Of a stretch of DNA of 64,000 nucleotides, positions 26,064-34,060 are shown piece by piece. Position numbers and translations under genes: made by a program. Source of the DNA: Pseudonocardia sp. HH130630-07. GTDB lineage: Bacteria; Actinomycetota; Actinomycetes; Mycobacteriales; Pseudonocardiaceae. Below the pieces are notes generated by a model. That model saw only the letters and a program-made list of their open reading frames with translations, did not search any database and was not told the DNA's origin. Each line of letters starts with the position of its first letter. Position 1 is the stretch's first letter. Location: assembly GCF_001698125.1 (NCBI RefSeq), contig NZ_CP013854.1, positions 2,046,001-2,110,000 on the forward strand, written 5' to 3'.

Positions 26064-27389
26064 CTACGCAGGCTCTGCGACATCGCCAGCGCTGCGCTGC
26101 GGCCTGCGGACCACCGGCATCCGGCCGCCGATCACGCCGGCCGCACCCTCGTCCGCGGCCGTGACCCATGCTGCGTAGTGCCGCAGGGTGGTGGTGCCGT
26201 CGCCGTGACCGAGCCGTCCGGCGACGGTGCGGAGATCGACGCCCGCGGTCAGGAGTTCGGTCGCCGAGTAGTGGCGCAGCTCCTTCAACCCGGTGTCGAT
26301 GTCGAGCTTGGCGACCAGCCGCGCGTACCGCCGGGTGAGCGACGACGGGTCGCGGGGACGGCGCATGTCCGGCGTCGCCGAGAACAGCCATGTCCGGTCG
26401 GTCACGGTCAGCCCGAGCAGGGCGAGCCGTTCCGCGCACTCCGCGCGGTGCTGGCGGAGCAGCTCGACGGTGGGCGGGTCGATCGAGACCCGGCGCATCT
26501 GGTGGGTCTTCGTGTCCTTGACGACCATCCCGCCGGGGACCCGGACGTAGTTCTCGTCCAGGCGGACGACGCCCGCGGTCAGGTCGATGTCCTCCCACTG
26601 GAGTGCGACGACCTCGCCCCGGCGGGCTCCGAGCACCGCGGACAGCCAGACGTAGAGGCCCCACTCCGCAGCCGCGTCCCAGGCCGCCTCGACGATGCGG
26701 GCCATCTGCGCGCTCGTCGGCGGGCGCGGCTGCGGCCTCGCCTTCGACGGTGGCCGTACCGACGGCATGGGGTTGAAGGCGATCCAGCCCCAGCGCACCG
26801 CGGCGCTGCACGCCCCGGAGAGGATCGCGTGGATCGACCGCACACTCGACGCCGCGTAGGGCTTGCACACGTGTCGCTTGCAGCCCGCGACCACGCAGTC
26901 GTGCGGGCCCTCCGCCGCGTGTTTCTCGACGAACGGCCGGCCGTTGCACAGTGCTCGGCACCTCCGCAGGCGGCTGTAGAGCGTCTCCAGGCGCTGCGAG
27001 GCCTCCCGGACGAACAGCACCAGCGGGACGTCACCGAGGTTCGGGAGGATGTACATCCGGATCTGGGACTCGTAGGTCATCCGGGTGGTGGCATCGATCT
27101 CGTGCTGCTGCATCCAGCGTTCGAGCAGCGCTCCGACGGTGGCCTTGGTGCGCGCGACCTTCAGTTCGTCCGCGTCTGCGAGGAGCCGGGTCCGGATCTT
27201 CTCGGCCTCGCGGTAGGCGGCCTTCTCCGCGCGGTCGCCGTCGCCCTCGATGTCGACGCTCTCGCACAACACGATCCGCTCGCCGGTCGACGGGTCCTCA
27301 CCCGCCGACACACGGACCTCGTAGCACCGGGCCCGGCGGCGGATGCTGCCGCGCTGGCGCTTGACGGGGGAGTCGGATCGGCTGGCCAC
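26064..27389 (-). CDS. Tyrosine recombinase integrase with a Cys-rich insert
   Basis: A 441-residue site-specific recombinase from GTG 27389. Residues 20-80 are the arm-binding domain and 84-200 the core-binding domain. The catalytic domain has R256/R257 (LGARRGEV), KELRH at 369-373 with R372, H395 (GRLGHGD) and the nucleophile Y404 (RHYAAW). The usual His-x-x-Arg reads Lys369-x-x-Arg372 here. Residues 144-175 hold five cysteines and two histidines, a possible zinc-binding insert in the core-binding domain. It lies beside tRNA-Arg and would insert the element at the tRNA 3' end. Confidence 0.92.
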   Translation of the reverse strand: MASRSDSPVKRQRGSIRRRARCYEVRVSAGEDPSTGERIVLCESVDIEGDGDRAEKAAYREAEKIRTRLLADADELKVARTKATVGALLERWMQQHEIDATTRMTYESQIRMYILPNLGDVPLVLFVREASQRLETLYSRLRRCRALCNGRPFVEKHAAEGPHDCVVAGCKRHVCKPYAASSVRSIHAILSGACSAAVRWGWIAFNPMPSVRPPSKARPQPRPPTSAQMARIVEAAWDAAAEWGLYVWLSAVLGARRGEVVALQWEDIDLTAGVVRLDENYVRVPGGMVVKDTKTHQMRRVSIDPPTVELLRQHRAECAERLALLGLTVTDRTWLFSATPDMRRPRDPSSLTRRYARLVAKLDIDTGLKELRHYSATELLTAGVDLRTVAGRLGHGDGTTTLRHYAAWVTAADEGAAGVIGGRMPVVRRPQRSAGDVAEPA

Positions 27390-27450
27390 CTGGCGGAAGC
27401 TAGCAAGGTTCGTGGACCGGTCCGTGGACCGCGATCAACTTCCACCGACG

Positions 27451-27495
27451 AAAAAAGATCCGGCCCTGACCGTTGTCCCTGGTCAGAGCCGGATC
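27451..27495 (-). terminator. Intrinsic terminator downstream of tRNA-Arg
   Basis: On the minus strand a 15-bp stem (27481-27495 with 27457-27471, one mismatch) and 9-nt loop is followed directly by six T (27451-27456). It sits eight bases past the tRNA-Arg 3' end and 60 bp before the integrase start, so it ends the tRNA transcript and shields integrase from read-through. Confidence 0.85.
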
Positions 27496-27503
27496 TCGAG
27501 TGG

Positions 27504-27576
27504 TGCGCCCGAAGGGATTCGAACCCCTAACCTTCTGATCCGTAGTCAGATGCTCTATCCGTTGAGCTACGGGCGC
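27504..27576 (-). tRNA. tRNA-Arg (anticodon ACG)
   Basis: A 73-nt cloverleaf. The acceptor stem GCGCCCG pairs with CGGGCGC, the discriminator is A, the anticodon loop is CTACGGA with ACG, and the T-loop is TTCGAAT. No CCA is encoded. Its 3' half faces the integrase gene, so it is the probable attachment site of the element to the left and stays intact after integration. Confidence 0.95.
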
Positions 27577-27632
27577 TCGTCGATATTCTCTTGTGTCGAC
27601 CCGCCGGACCGTTCAGGCCCGTCGTGCCGGCG

Positions 27633-27722
27633 CGGAGGCTCCGGGATTTGAACCCGGGATGGGGGGTTACCCCAAACCGCATTAGCAGTGCGGCGCCATA
27701 GACCAGACTAGGCGAAGCCTCC
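27633..27722 (-). tRNA. tRNA-Ser (anticodon GCT)
   Basis: A 90-nt tRNA with acceptor GGAGGCT/AGCCTCC, discriminator G, anticodon GCT and the long variable arm of class II tRNAs. It lies 56 bp upstream of tRNA-Arg on the same strand, and the two may be co-transcribed. Confidence 0.95.
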
Positions 27723-27832
27723 CCGGTGCCTCACGGCCACCAGCGAGGAGAACATTACACGCCGCCGCCAGCGGGTTCCCACCGGGGTCCCCCGTCGGTG
27801 ACGGGCCCGGTCACGCCGTGGATCGGCGCCGA

Positions 27833-29857
27833 TCAGCGCCCCGCCAGCTCGATGAACGGGGTCAGCGCGTCCGGGTTCTGCAGCGCTCCGGCCGACACCG
27901 CCTTCTCCGGGTCGGCCCCGGAGAGGATCTTCTTGACGGGCACCTCGCACTTCTTGCCGTTCAGCGTCCGCGGCACCGCGTCGACCACCACGAACCGGTC
28001 CGGGACGTGCCGGGGCGAGAGCTCGGAGCGCAGCGCCGACCGCAGGGCGGGCTCGACGTCGGGCAGCTCCACCCCCTCGTCGAGCACGAGGAAGCACAGC
28101 AGCGCGCCCTCCTCCCGGGCCCCGAGCGCGGTGGTGTCGATCACCAGCGAGTCGGCGATCCCGTCCAGGCCCTCGACGACCGAGTAGAAGTCCGCCGTCC
28201 CCATCCGGACGCCGCCGCGGTTCAGCGTCGAGTCCGACCGCCCGTAGATCACGAACGAGTTCCGCGGGGTGCGCCGCACCCAGTCGCCGTGCCGCCACCG
28301 GCCCGGGAAGTCCTCGAAGTAGGACTCGCGCAGGCGGCTGCCGTCCGGGTCGTTCCAGAACATCACCGGCATCGACGGGGTCGGGCCGGTGATGACCAGC
28401 TCGCCGACGTCGTCGAGCAGGTCGGTGCCGTCCTCGCCGTAGGACCGGACGTCGGCACCCAGCGCCGCGCAGGACAGCTCCCCCAGCCACACCCCGACGG
28501 TCGGCGCGCTGGTCAGGAACGCCGCGCACACGTCGGTGCCGCCGGAGACCGAGCAGATCTGGATGTGCCGGCCCGCCGCGTCACCGATCCAGCGGAAGCC
28601 CTCGACCGAGAGCGGGGCGCCGGTGGAGCCGAGCGCCCGCATCTGCGACAGGTCGTGGTCGTCGCCGGGGCGCAGGCCGGCCTTCATGCAGGACTGGATG
28701 TAGGGCGCCGACACCCCGAACAGCGACACCCGGTGCTTCGCCGCGAGCGCCCACAGCGCGCCGAGGTCGGGGTGCCCGGGGCTGCCGTCGAACAGCACCA
28801 CCGTCGCGCCGGCCAGCAGGCCGCCGACGAGGAAGTTCCACATCATCCAGCCGGTGGTGGTGAACCAGAAGAACCGGTCCCCCGGCCCCAGGCCGTGCTG
28901 CAGGCGCATCGCCTTCAGGTGCTCGACGACGATCCCGCCGTGCCCGTGCACGATGCCCTTCGGCAGCCCGGTGGTCCCCGAGGAGTAGAGGACCCACAGC
29001 GGGTGGTCGAACGGCACCGCGGTGAACTCCAGCGGGGCGGTGACGGCCGTGAACTCCGCCCACGACGTCGTCCCGTCCAGGCTCGCCCCGGGGTCCAGGT
29101 AGGGCACCAGGACGGTCTCGCGCAGCGACGGCATCTGCCGCTGCAGGCTCGCCACGTTCTCCCGGATGTCGTAGCCCTTGCCGTTGTAGCGGTACCCGTC
29201 CACGGTGATCAGGACGGCGGGCTCGATCTGGGCGAACCGGTCGTGCACCGCGCGGGCCCCGAAGTCCGGCGAGCAGGACGACCAGATCGCGCCCAGGCTG
29301 GCCGTGGCCAGGAACGCGACCAGGGTCTCCACCGAGTTCGGCGCCAGCGCCACGACCCGGTCACCGGCGCCGACCCCGGCCCGGACCAGCCCGGCGCGGG
29401 CCCGCGCGACCTCCTCGCGCAGCTCGGCGTGGGTGACGGTGCGCTCCAGCCCGTCCTCGCGGGCGAACTCGACGGCCACGTCGTCGTCGGCCCGGCCGGG
29501 GGCGGGGGTGAGCGCGTGCTCGGCGTAGTTCAGCGTCGCGCCCGGGAACCACCGGGCGCCGGGCATCTCCCGCGAGCCCAGGGTGGCCGTCGGGTGGTCG
29601 TGGAACAGCACCCCGCAGTACTCGGCGACGGCGGACCAAAAGCCCTCGGTGTCGGCGACCGACCAGGCGTGCAGCTGCTCGTAGTCGGTGACGTCGGTGA
29701 CCGGGGCACCCCGCTCGTCGCGCACCCAGGTGGCGAAGGCCACGATCTCGCTCTGCGGGACCTGCTCCGGGTCCGGGCTCCACAGCAGCTCCGGGGCGCC
29801 GGGATCGCCCACGGCCGGCCCCGACTGCGCTGACGACCCTGGCTGCGCTGACGACAT
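27833..29857 (-). CDS. Acetoacetyl-CoA synthetase
   Basis: A 674-residue acyl-activating enzyme that forms acetoacetyl-CoA from acetoacetate, CoA and ATP. The AMP-binding P-loop YSSGTTGLPKG starts at Y291; RFFWFTTTGWMMWNFLVGG, the GSTGAPLS motif, YGRSDSTLNRGGVRMG and the C-terminal LNGKKCEVPVKK (acyl-adenylating Lys) are all present. Length matches the 650-680 residues usual for acetoacetyl-CoA synthetases, and WFPGATLNYAEHAL is typical of that branch. It ends 110 bp from tRNA-Ser and appears to be single. Confidence 0.92.
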   Translation of the reverse strand: MSSAQPGSSAQSGPAVGDPGAPELLWSPDPEQVPQSEIVAFATWVRDERGAPVTDVTDYEQLHAWSVADTEGFWSAVAEYCGVLFHDHPTATLGSREMPGARWFPGATLNYAEHALTPAPGRADDDVAVEFAREDGLERTVTHAELREEVARARAGLVRAGVGAGDRVVALAPNSVETLVAFLATASLGAIWSSCSPDFGARAVHDRFAQIEPAVLITVDGYRYNGKGYDIRENVASLQRQMPSLRETVLVPYLDPGASLDGTTSWAEFTAVTAPLEFTAVPFDHPLWVLYSSGTTGLPKGIVHGHGGIVVEHLKAMRLQHGLGPGDRFFWFTTTGWMMWNFLVGGLLAGATVVLFDGSPGHPDLGALWALAAKHRVSLFGVSAPYIQSCMKAGLRPGDDHDLSQMRALGSTGAPLSVEGFRWIGDAAGRHIQICSVSGGTDVCAAFLTSAPTVGVWLGELSCAALGADVRSYGEDGTDLLDDVGELVITGPTPSMPVMFWNDPDGSRLRESYFEDFPGRWRHGDWVRRTPRNSFVIYGRSDSTLNRGGVRMGTADFYSVVEGLDGIADSLVIDTTALGAREEGALLCFLVLDEGVELPDVEPALRSALRSELSPRHVPDRFVVVDAVPRTLNGKKCEVPVKKILSGADPEKAVSAGALQNPDALTPFIELAGR

Positions 29858-29917
29858 GCCCCCACCCTTACCGACCGGATGCCCCCGGCACCAGTGGCCG
29901 GGACCACACCCGGGGGC

Positions 29918-30613
29918 TCAGCGCAGGTGGGCGTCGAACCAGTTGAGCACCCGCTGCCACGCCTCGGCGGCGGAGTCGGGATCGTCGTCGAACCGGTAGC
30001 CGGTCGAGGGGTAGACGACGACGTCGGTCGCGACCCCGGACTGCTCCGCCGCCGCCCGCAGCCGGCCGACCGCGTCGCCGTCGACCGTCTCGGAGTAGAT
30101 GCCCAGCCACGGGCAGGTCAGCTCCGGGGCGGTCTCGATCAGGGCCGGGACGCTGCGCGACGGCGACTTCTCGATCCCCTCCCCCGCCACCGTCACGGCC
30201 GCACCCAGGGTCCGGTTCGCGGCCACGTGCAGGGCGACAGTGCCGCCGAGGTCGAACCCGAGCACGCCCATCCGGTCGGCCTCGATGCCGTTGTCGGCGA
30301 GCCAGCCGAACGCGGTGTCGCAGTCGTCCATCACCTGGTCGGCGTCCAGGCGGCCGAGCTGCTCTGCCACCTGCGTCTCGGTGCCGGAGCCGAGGTCGTC
30401 GGCGTCGTCGCGGTGGTACAGGTGCGGGGCGACGGCGAGCAGGCCCTCGGCCGCCAGGCCGGTGACCAGCAGCCGGACGGAGTCGGTGACCCCGCGGGCC
30501 TCCTGCAGCACGACGACGCCGCCCCGGGCCGGGCCGTCCGGCTCGGCCACGGTGAGCCGCAGCTCACTCCCGTCGGTCAGGGGGACCGCTTCGGTCCGGA
30601 TCGCCGTCGTCAT
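29918..30613 (-). CDS. Dienelactone-hydrolase-fold protein lacking catalytic residues
   Basis: A 231-residue alpha/beta-hydrolase-fold protein from ATG 30613. Overall pattern fits the dienelactone hydrolase family (GGVVVLQEARGV, VAPHLYHR, VLGF-LGG, C-terminal WFDAHL). The nucleophile elbow reads G-F-D121-L-G-G instead of G-x-C-x-G-G, and the catalytic His region reads PSTGYRF with Tyr206 where His is expected. It is therefore probably not a hydrolase in the usual sense. The gene is divergent from the aminotransferase at 31949, with the IS3 element between them. Confidence 0.75.
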   Translation of the reverse strand: MTTAIRTEAVPLTDGSELRLTVAEPDGPARGGVVVLQEARGVTDSVRLLVTGLAAEGLLAVAPHLYHRDDADDLGSGTETQVAEQLGRLDADQVMDDCDTAFGWLADNGIEADRMGVLGFDLGGTVALHVAANRTLGAAVTVAGEGIEKSPSRSVPALIETAPELTCPWLGIYSETVDGDAVGRLRAAAEQSGVATDVVVYPSTGYRFDDDPDSAAEAWQRVLNWFDAHLR

Positions 30614-30689
30614 GTGATCACTCAACCAGAGCATCCGCCCGGGTTTCGACCCCTGGGGAGTGCGGTTCCCCCGAGATCGTGGAGGGTTC

Positions 30690-31619
30690 TTATGCCGCGT
30701 CTCGGGTGAGGGCGGCGTTCTCGTAGTTGATCGGTGAGAGCCCGGCGGCGGCACTGTGTCGCCGCCGGTGGTTGTAGAAGCCGTAACACCAGTCGATGAC
30801 CGCCGCCCGCGCCCTACTGATGGTGTCGAAGTCGTTGCGGGACAGCACTTCCCACTCCAGGCTGGAGAAGAACGCCTCCGCCGCGGCATTGTCGAAACAC
30901 GACCCGACCCGGCCCATCGACTGACGGATGTCGAGCCGCCGACACAGAGCGGTGAACGCGCCCGCGGTGTAGGTCGACCCGCGGTCGGTGTGGAAGATCA
31001 CCCCGGCGATTCGGTCCGCCCCGCCGCGGGCCGCCACCGCCATCCGGATCGCCGCACACGCCAGCTCGGCGTTCGGGTGCAGCCCCGTGGCCGCGCCGAG
31101 CAGCCGCCGCGAGTACAGGTCGATCACCGTGGCCAGATACAACTTCCCGGCCGCGGTGGGGATCTCGGTCATGTCCCCGACCCATCTGCGGTTCGGCTCG
31201 GCCGCAGTGAAACCCCGACGAAGCAGGTCCGGGAACTTCGGCGCCGTGCGGTCCTGGCGGGTCAGCCCGTTGTGCCGCTTGATCCGGCGGGCGACCAGGC
31301 CCTGGCGGCGCATCGAGTCCGCCACGGTCTTCTCCGACACCCGCCATCCGGCCTCACACAGGTCGGCGTGCAGACGGGGTGAGCCGTGTAGCCGCTGGGC
31401 GTCGTCGAACGCCACGGCCACGGCGGCGTCCAACGCGCAGCGGCGCTTCTCGGTCGCGGTGGCACCACCGTCGGAACGCGCGGCGCGGTCGAGCCACTTG
31501 TACAACCAGGAGATCGACACCCCCAACAGGGCGCAGGCCAGCGTGTGCGGCACCCGGTGGAAGGTCCTCTGGTCGGCGATGAAACGGGCCACGCTCACTT
31601 CGTCGCCTCCTTGACCCAC
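30690..31619 (-). CDS. IS3-family transposase orfB (integrase catalytic part)
   Basis: About 300 residues with the HTH_21 segment (RLHADLCEAGWRVSEKTVADSMR) and an rve integrase core: DMTEI (first Asp), FHTDRGSTYT (second Asp) and DNAAAEAFFSSLEWE (Glu). The natural product is probably an orfA-orfB fusion made by a -1 frameshift in the 31595-31619 overlap; the relative frames fit -1 exactly. The start of the isolated frame is therefore nominal. Confidence 0.88.
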   Translation of the reverse strand: MGQGGDEVSVARFIADQRTFHRVPHTLACALLGVSISWLYKWLDRAARSDGGATATEKRRCALDAAVAVAFDDAQRLHGSPRLHADLCEAGWRVSEKTVADSMRRQGLVARRIKRHNGLTRQDRTAPKFPDLLRRGFTAAEPNRRWVGDMTEIPTAAGKLYLATVIDLYSRRLLGAATGLHPNAELACAAIRMAVAARGGADRIAGVIFHTDRGSTYTAGAFTALCRRLDIRQSMGRVGSCFDNAAAEAFFSSLEWEVLSRNDFDTISRARAAVIDWCYGFYNHRRRHSAAAGLSPINYENAALTRDAA

Positions 31620-31885
31620 AGGACCACGGATCGCTTGAGGACATCACGCTCCATCCGCAGCTCGGCGTTCTCCGCGCGCAGCCGCTTGAGCTCCTCGACG
31701 CCGCCGCGAGACAGGCCCTCGGTGTCCTCGCGGGCCTCTCGTGCACGGGCCACCCAGTTGCCCAGCGTGCCCTCGTTGACCCCCAGGTCACGGGCGACCT
31801 GGGCGATCGGCTTGCCCGTCTCCTCCACGACCCGGACCGCTCCGTCACGGAACTCCCGGTCGTAGCGCTTCCGTACCTCTGGCAT
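31595..31885 (-). CDS. IS3-family transposase orfA (helix-turn-helix)
   Basis: A 96-residue protein from ATG 31885. It has a transposase_8 helix-turn-helix (YDREFRDGAVRVVEETG, QVARDLGVNEGTLGNWV) and a leucine-zipper-like coiled coil (EELKRLRAENAELRMERDVLKR). It binds the element ends and multimerises with the orfA-orfB fusion. Confidence 0.9.
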   Translation of the reverse strand: MPEVRKRYDREFRDGAVRVVEETGKPIAQVARDLGVNEGTLGNWVARAREAREDTEGLSRGGVEELKRLRAENAELRMERDVLKRSVVLWVKEATK

Positions 31886-31948
31886 CGCTACCCCTTATAG
31901 CTGATGCCTCCCCGATCATGGGGGAACCGCAGAGCTACCGTTTCCCGC

Positions 31949-33031
31949 ATGACGCTCATCCGTCCCGATCTGGACACCTTGCCGGCGTACGTCCCCGGCC
32001 GCACCGTCCCCGGGGCGATCAAGCTCGCCAGCAACGAGGTCGCCGAGCCGCCGGCGCAGCCGGTGCTGGACGCGATCGGCCGCGCCGCCGCCGGCGGGAA
32101 CCGCTACCCGGACCTCGGGGTCGTCGAGCTGACCGCCCGGATCGCGGACCTGCACGGGCTCGCACCGGAGCGGATCGCCGTCGGCTGCGGCTCGGTCACG
32201 CTGTGCCAGCAGCTCGTGCAGGTCACCTCGCCGGGCCCGGGCTCGGAGGTGCTGTTCGCCTGGCGCTCGTTCGAGGCGTACCCGATCGTCACCCAGATCG
32301 GCGGCGCCGCGATCCGGACGGTGCCGCTGGACGCCGGGCACCGGCACGACCTGGACGCGATGGCCGCCGCGATCACCGAGCGGACCCGGCTGGTGTTCGT
32401 CTGCAGCCCGAACAACCCGACCGGGCCGGTCGTGCGGCGCGAGGAGTTCCTGCGGTTCCTCGCCGCCGTCCCCCGGGACGTGCTGGTGGTGCTCGACGAG
32501 GCCTACGCCGAGTACGTGACCGACGACGACGCGGTGCACGGCAGGCCGCTGCTCGACGAGCACCCGAACCTGGTGGTGCTGCGGACGTTCTCCAAGGCCT
32601 ACCGGATGGCCGGGCTGCGGGTCGGCTACGCGCTGGCGTCCGAGCAGGTCGCGACCGCGCTGCGCAAGGTGGCCCCGCCGTTCGGCGTCAACTCGCTGGC
32701 CCAGGCGGGCGCGATCGCCGCGCTGGAGCACCGGGAGGAGATCCTGGCCGGCTGCGCGGACGTCGTCCGGGAACGCGAGCGGGTCGCCGCCGAGCTGCGC
32801 GGGCTCGGCCTCGCCGTGCCGCCGAGCGAGGCGAACTTCGTCTGGCTGCCGCTCGGCGGGCGCTCCGCGGACTTCGCCGCGCACTGCGCCGGGCAGAAGG
32901 TGATCGTGCGGCCGTTCCCGCCGGACGGCGTCCGGGTCACGGTGTCGACGCCGGAGGAGAACGACCGGCTGCTGGCCGCCGCCGCAGGATTCGACGCAGC
33001 GGGGTCCGACGACGGTCAGCCGTCGAGCTGA
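31949..33031 (+). CDS. PLP-dependent aromatic / histidinol-phosphate aminotransferase
   Basis: A 360-residue fold-type I aminotransferase from ATG 31949. Motifs are IKLASNEVAEPP, YPDLGVVEL, VFVCSPNNPTG, LDEAYAEY, and the PLP-binding K216 in TFSKAYRMAGLRVGYAL. It most resembles actinobacterial HisC2/Pat proteins, which transaminate phenylpyruvate or imidazole-acetol phosphate. No other his genes are nearby, favouring the aromatic role. The IS3 insertion 17 bp upstream has separated the gene from its native promoter. Its 3' end overlaps the convergent regulator by 16 bp. Confidence 0.87.
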   Translation: MTLIRPDLDTLPAYVPGRTVPGAIKLASNEVAEPPAQPVLDAIGRAAAGGNRYPDLGVVELTARIADLHGLAPERIAVGCGSVTLCQQLVQVTSPGPGSEVLFAWRSFEAYPIVTQIGGAAIRTVPLDAGHRHDLDAMAAAITERTRLVFVCSPNNPTGPVVRREEFLRFLAAVPRDVLVVLDEAYAEYVTDDDAVHGRPLLDEHPNLVVLRTFSKAYRMAGLRVGYALASEQVATALRKVAPPFGVNSLAQAGAIAALEHREEILAGCADVVRERERVAAELRGLGLAVPPSEANFVWLPLGGRSADFAAHCAGQKVIVRPFPPDGVRVTVSTPEENDRLLAAAAGFDAAGSDDGQPSS

Positions 33032-33855
33032 TAGCCGGCGCCGCGCACGGTCCGGATCCGCTCCGGGCCGATCTTGCGGCGCAGGTAGGAGACGTAGACC
33101 TGGACCAGGTTCGCCGACACCGGCTCGGACCAGGCACGGCGGGACAGCTCGTCGTGCGTGACGACCTGCCCGGCCCGCTCGGCGAGCGCCAGCAGCAGCG
33201 CGTACTCGGTCGGGGACAGCGACACCCGGCGGCCGTCGGCGAAGACCTGACCGGCGTCGACGTCCACGGCGAGGCCGCCGTGCCCGAGCACGGTCGGCGA
33301 GGGCAGCCCGGCCGCGGCGCGCAGCCGCAACCGGATGCGGGCGGCCAGCTCGTCGGCGGCGAACGGCCGGATGAGGAAGTCGTCCCGGTCCCCGCGGAGC
33401 AGGCCGAGCACCCCGGCCCGGCGCTCGCGCGGCACGACGGTGATCACCGGGGTCGGCGGCGACTCCGCGTGCACCGCCCCGAGCAGGACCGCCGGGTCCG
33501 GGCCCGGCAGCTCCATGTCGAGGACCAGCAGGTTCGCCGAACCGGCGCGCATCACGTCCAGCAGCTCGATGCCGTCGGACGCGACCACCAGCTCGACCCC
33601 CTCGGCGCCGAGGTCCCGGCGCAGCCCGCGGCCGAGCGACGACGAGGTGGCGGACGGCGGGAGGGCGAGCAGGACGCACAGCCGCCGCTCCACCGGGCGG
33701 GGGGACCCGGAGCGGGGGGCGGGGATCGTAGGGACGGACGGGCGGGCGGTGGGGGCGTTCACGGAGTCCTGGGGAGCGGATCGGGGAGCAGGGGGAGCAG
33801 GGGGAGCACGGAGCGCTACTGTTACGACACTGTCGCGCGACCGGACGTCGGTCAC
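33016..33855 (-). CDS. OmpR-family response regulator
   Basis: A 279-residue protein from GTG 33855. Residues 1-55 are a Pro/Ala-rich extension. The receiver domain (about 56-165) has the phospho-acceptor D113 in NLLVLDMELPG, and its distal part reads RDDFLIRPFAADELAARI with the Lys usually seen before P replaced by Arg. The C-terminal winged helix (about 190-275) has LSPTEYALLLALAERAG, YVSYLRRKIG and IRTVRGAGYQL. No histidine kinase is adjacent, so it is an orphan regulator. Control of the divergent GH16 gene is possible. Confidence 0.88.
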   Translation of the reverse strand: MTDVRSRDSVVTVALRAPPAPPAPRSAPQDSVNAPTARPSVPTIPAPRSGSPRPVERRLCVLLALPPSATSSSLGRGLRRDLGAEGVELVVASDGIELLDVMRAGSANLLVLDMELPGPDPAVLLGAVHAESPPTPVITVVPRERRAGVLGLLRGDRDDFLIRPFAADELAARIRLRLRAAAGLPSPTVLGHGGLAVDVDAGQVFADGRRVSLSPTEYALLLALAERAGQVVTHDELSRRAWSEPVSANLVQVYVSYLRRKIGPERIRTVRGAGYQLDG

Positions 33856-33918
33856 GATCGGCTAACGGTACGACGCTCCTGATCTGGCGGGCCGAACGGG
33901 ACAAGCTGAGAGCCCGGC

Positions 33919-33934
33919 TAGTCCGTTCGGACTA
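33919..33934. promoter_or_regulatory. Perfect inverted repeat in divergent regulator/GH16 spacer
   Basis: tagtccg-tt-cggacta, 7-bp perfect arms, lies in the 205-bp spacer between the OmpR regulator (start 33855) and the GH16 gene (start 34061). It is a plausible operator. Nothing else is evident in the spacer. Confidence 0.4.
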
Positions 33935-34060
33935 TGAAAGCTGCCGATTCGGCGGGATTGCGCTGGTGATCGCGTCTCGACGACCTGTCGGCGCCCGGGA
34001 GCAACCACCCTTCTCAGCGAGTCTGTTCACCGTCGGTGACTCTACCTAGAGTCCTGGACC

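Larger units (their letters stand above)
9957..27503. mobile_element. Integrated conjugative/mobilisable element at tRNA-Arg (left bound approximate)
   Basis: A tyrosine integrase lies next to the 3' end of tRNA-Arg(ACG). The strip also holds an XRE repressor divergent from an excisionase-like gene, a MobF relaxase and a VirD4-type coupling protein, all in one block. I see no VirB4, VirB6 or FtsK/TraB translocase, so the element is either mobilisable or has lost or lacks its mating pore. I could not find a second copy of the tRNA 3' end to the left, so the true left junction may be nearer 1 kb, outside the window, or deleted. In that case the amide-hydrolase genes would be cargo. Confidence 0.6.
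30661..31931 (-). mobile_element. IS3-family element, 1271 bp
   Basis: The inverted ends start tgcggttccccc and match at 22 of 26 positions (30661-30686 and 31906-31931), with TG...CA termini. A 3-bp direct repeat GAG (30658-30660 and 31932-31934) flanks the element. It carries overlapping orfA and orfB on the minus strand and looks complete. It sits 17 bp upstream of the aminotransferase start. Confidence 0.9.

Noticed and set aside
27818..29833. 671-codon plus-strand frame
   Set aside because: It mirrors the acetoacetyl-CoA synthetase gene, and its translation has no fold or motif.
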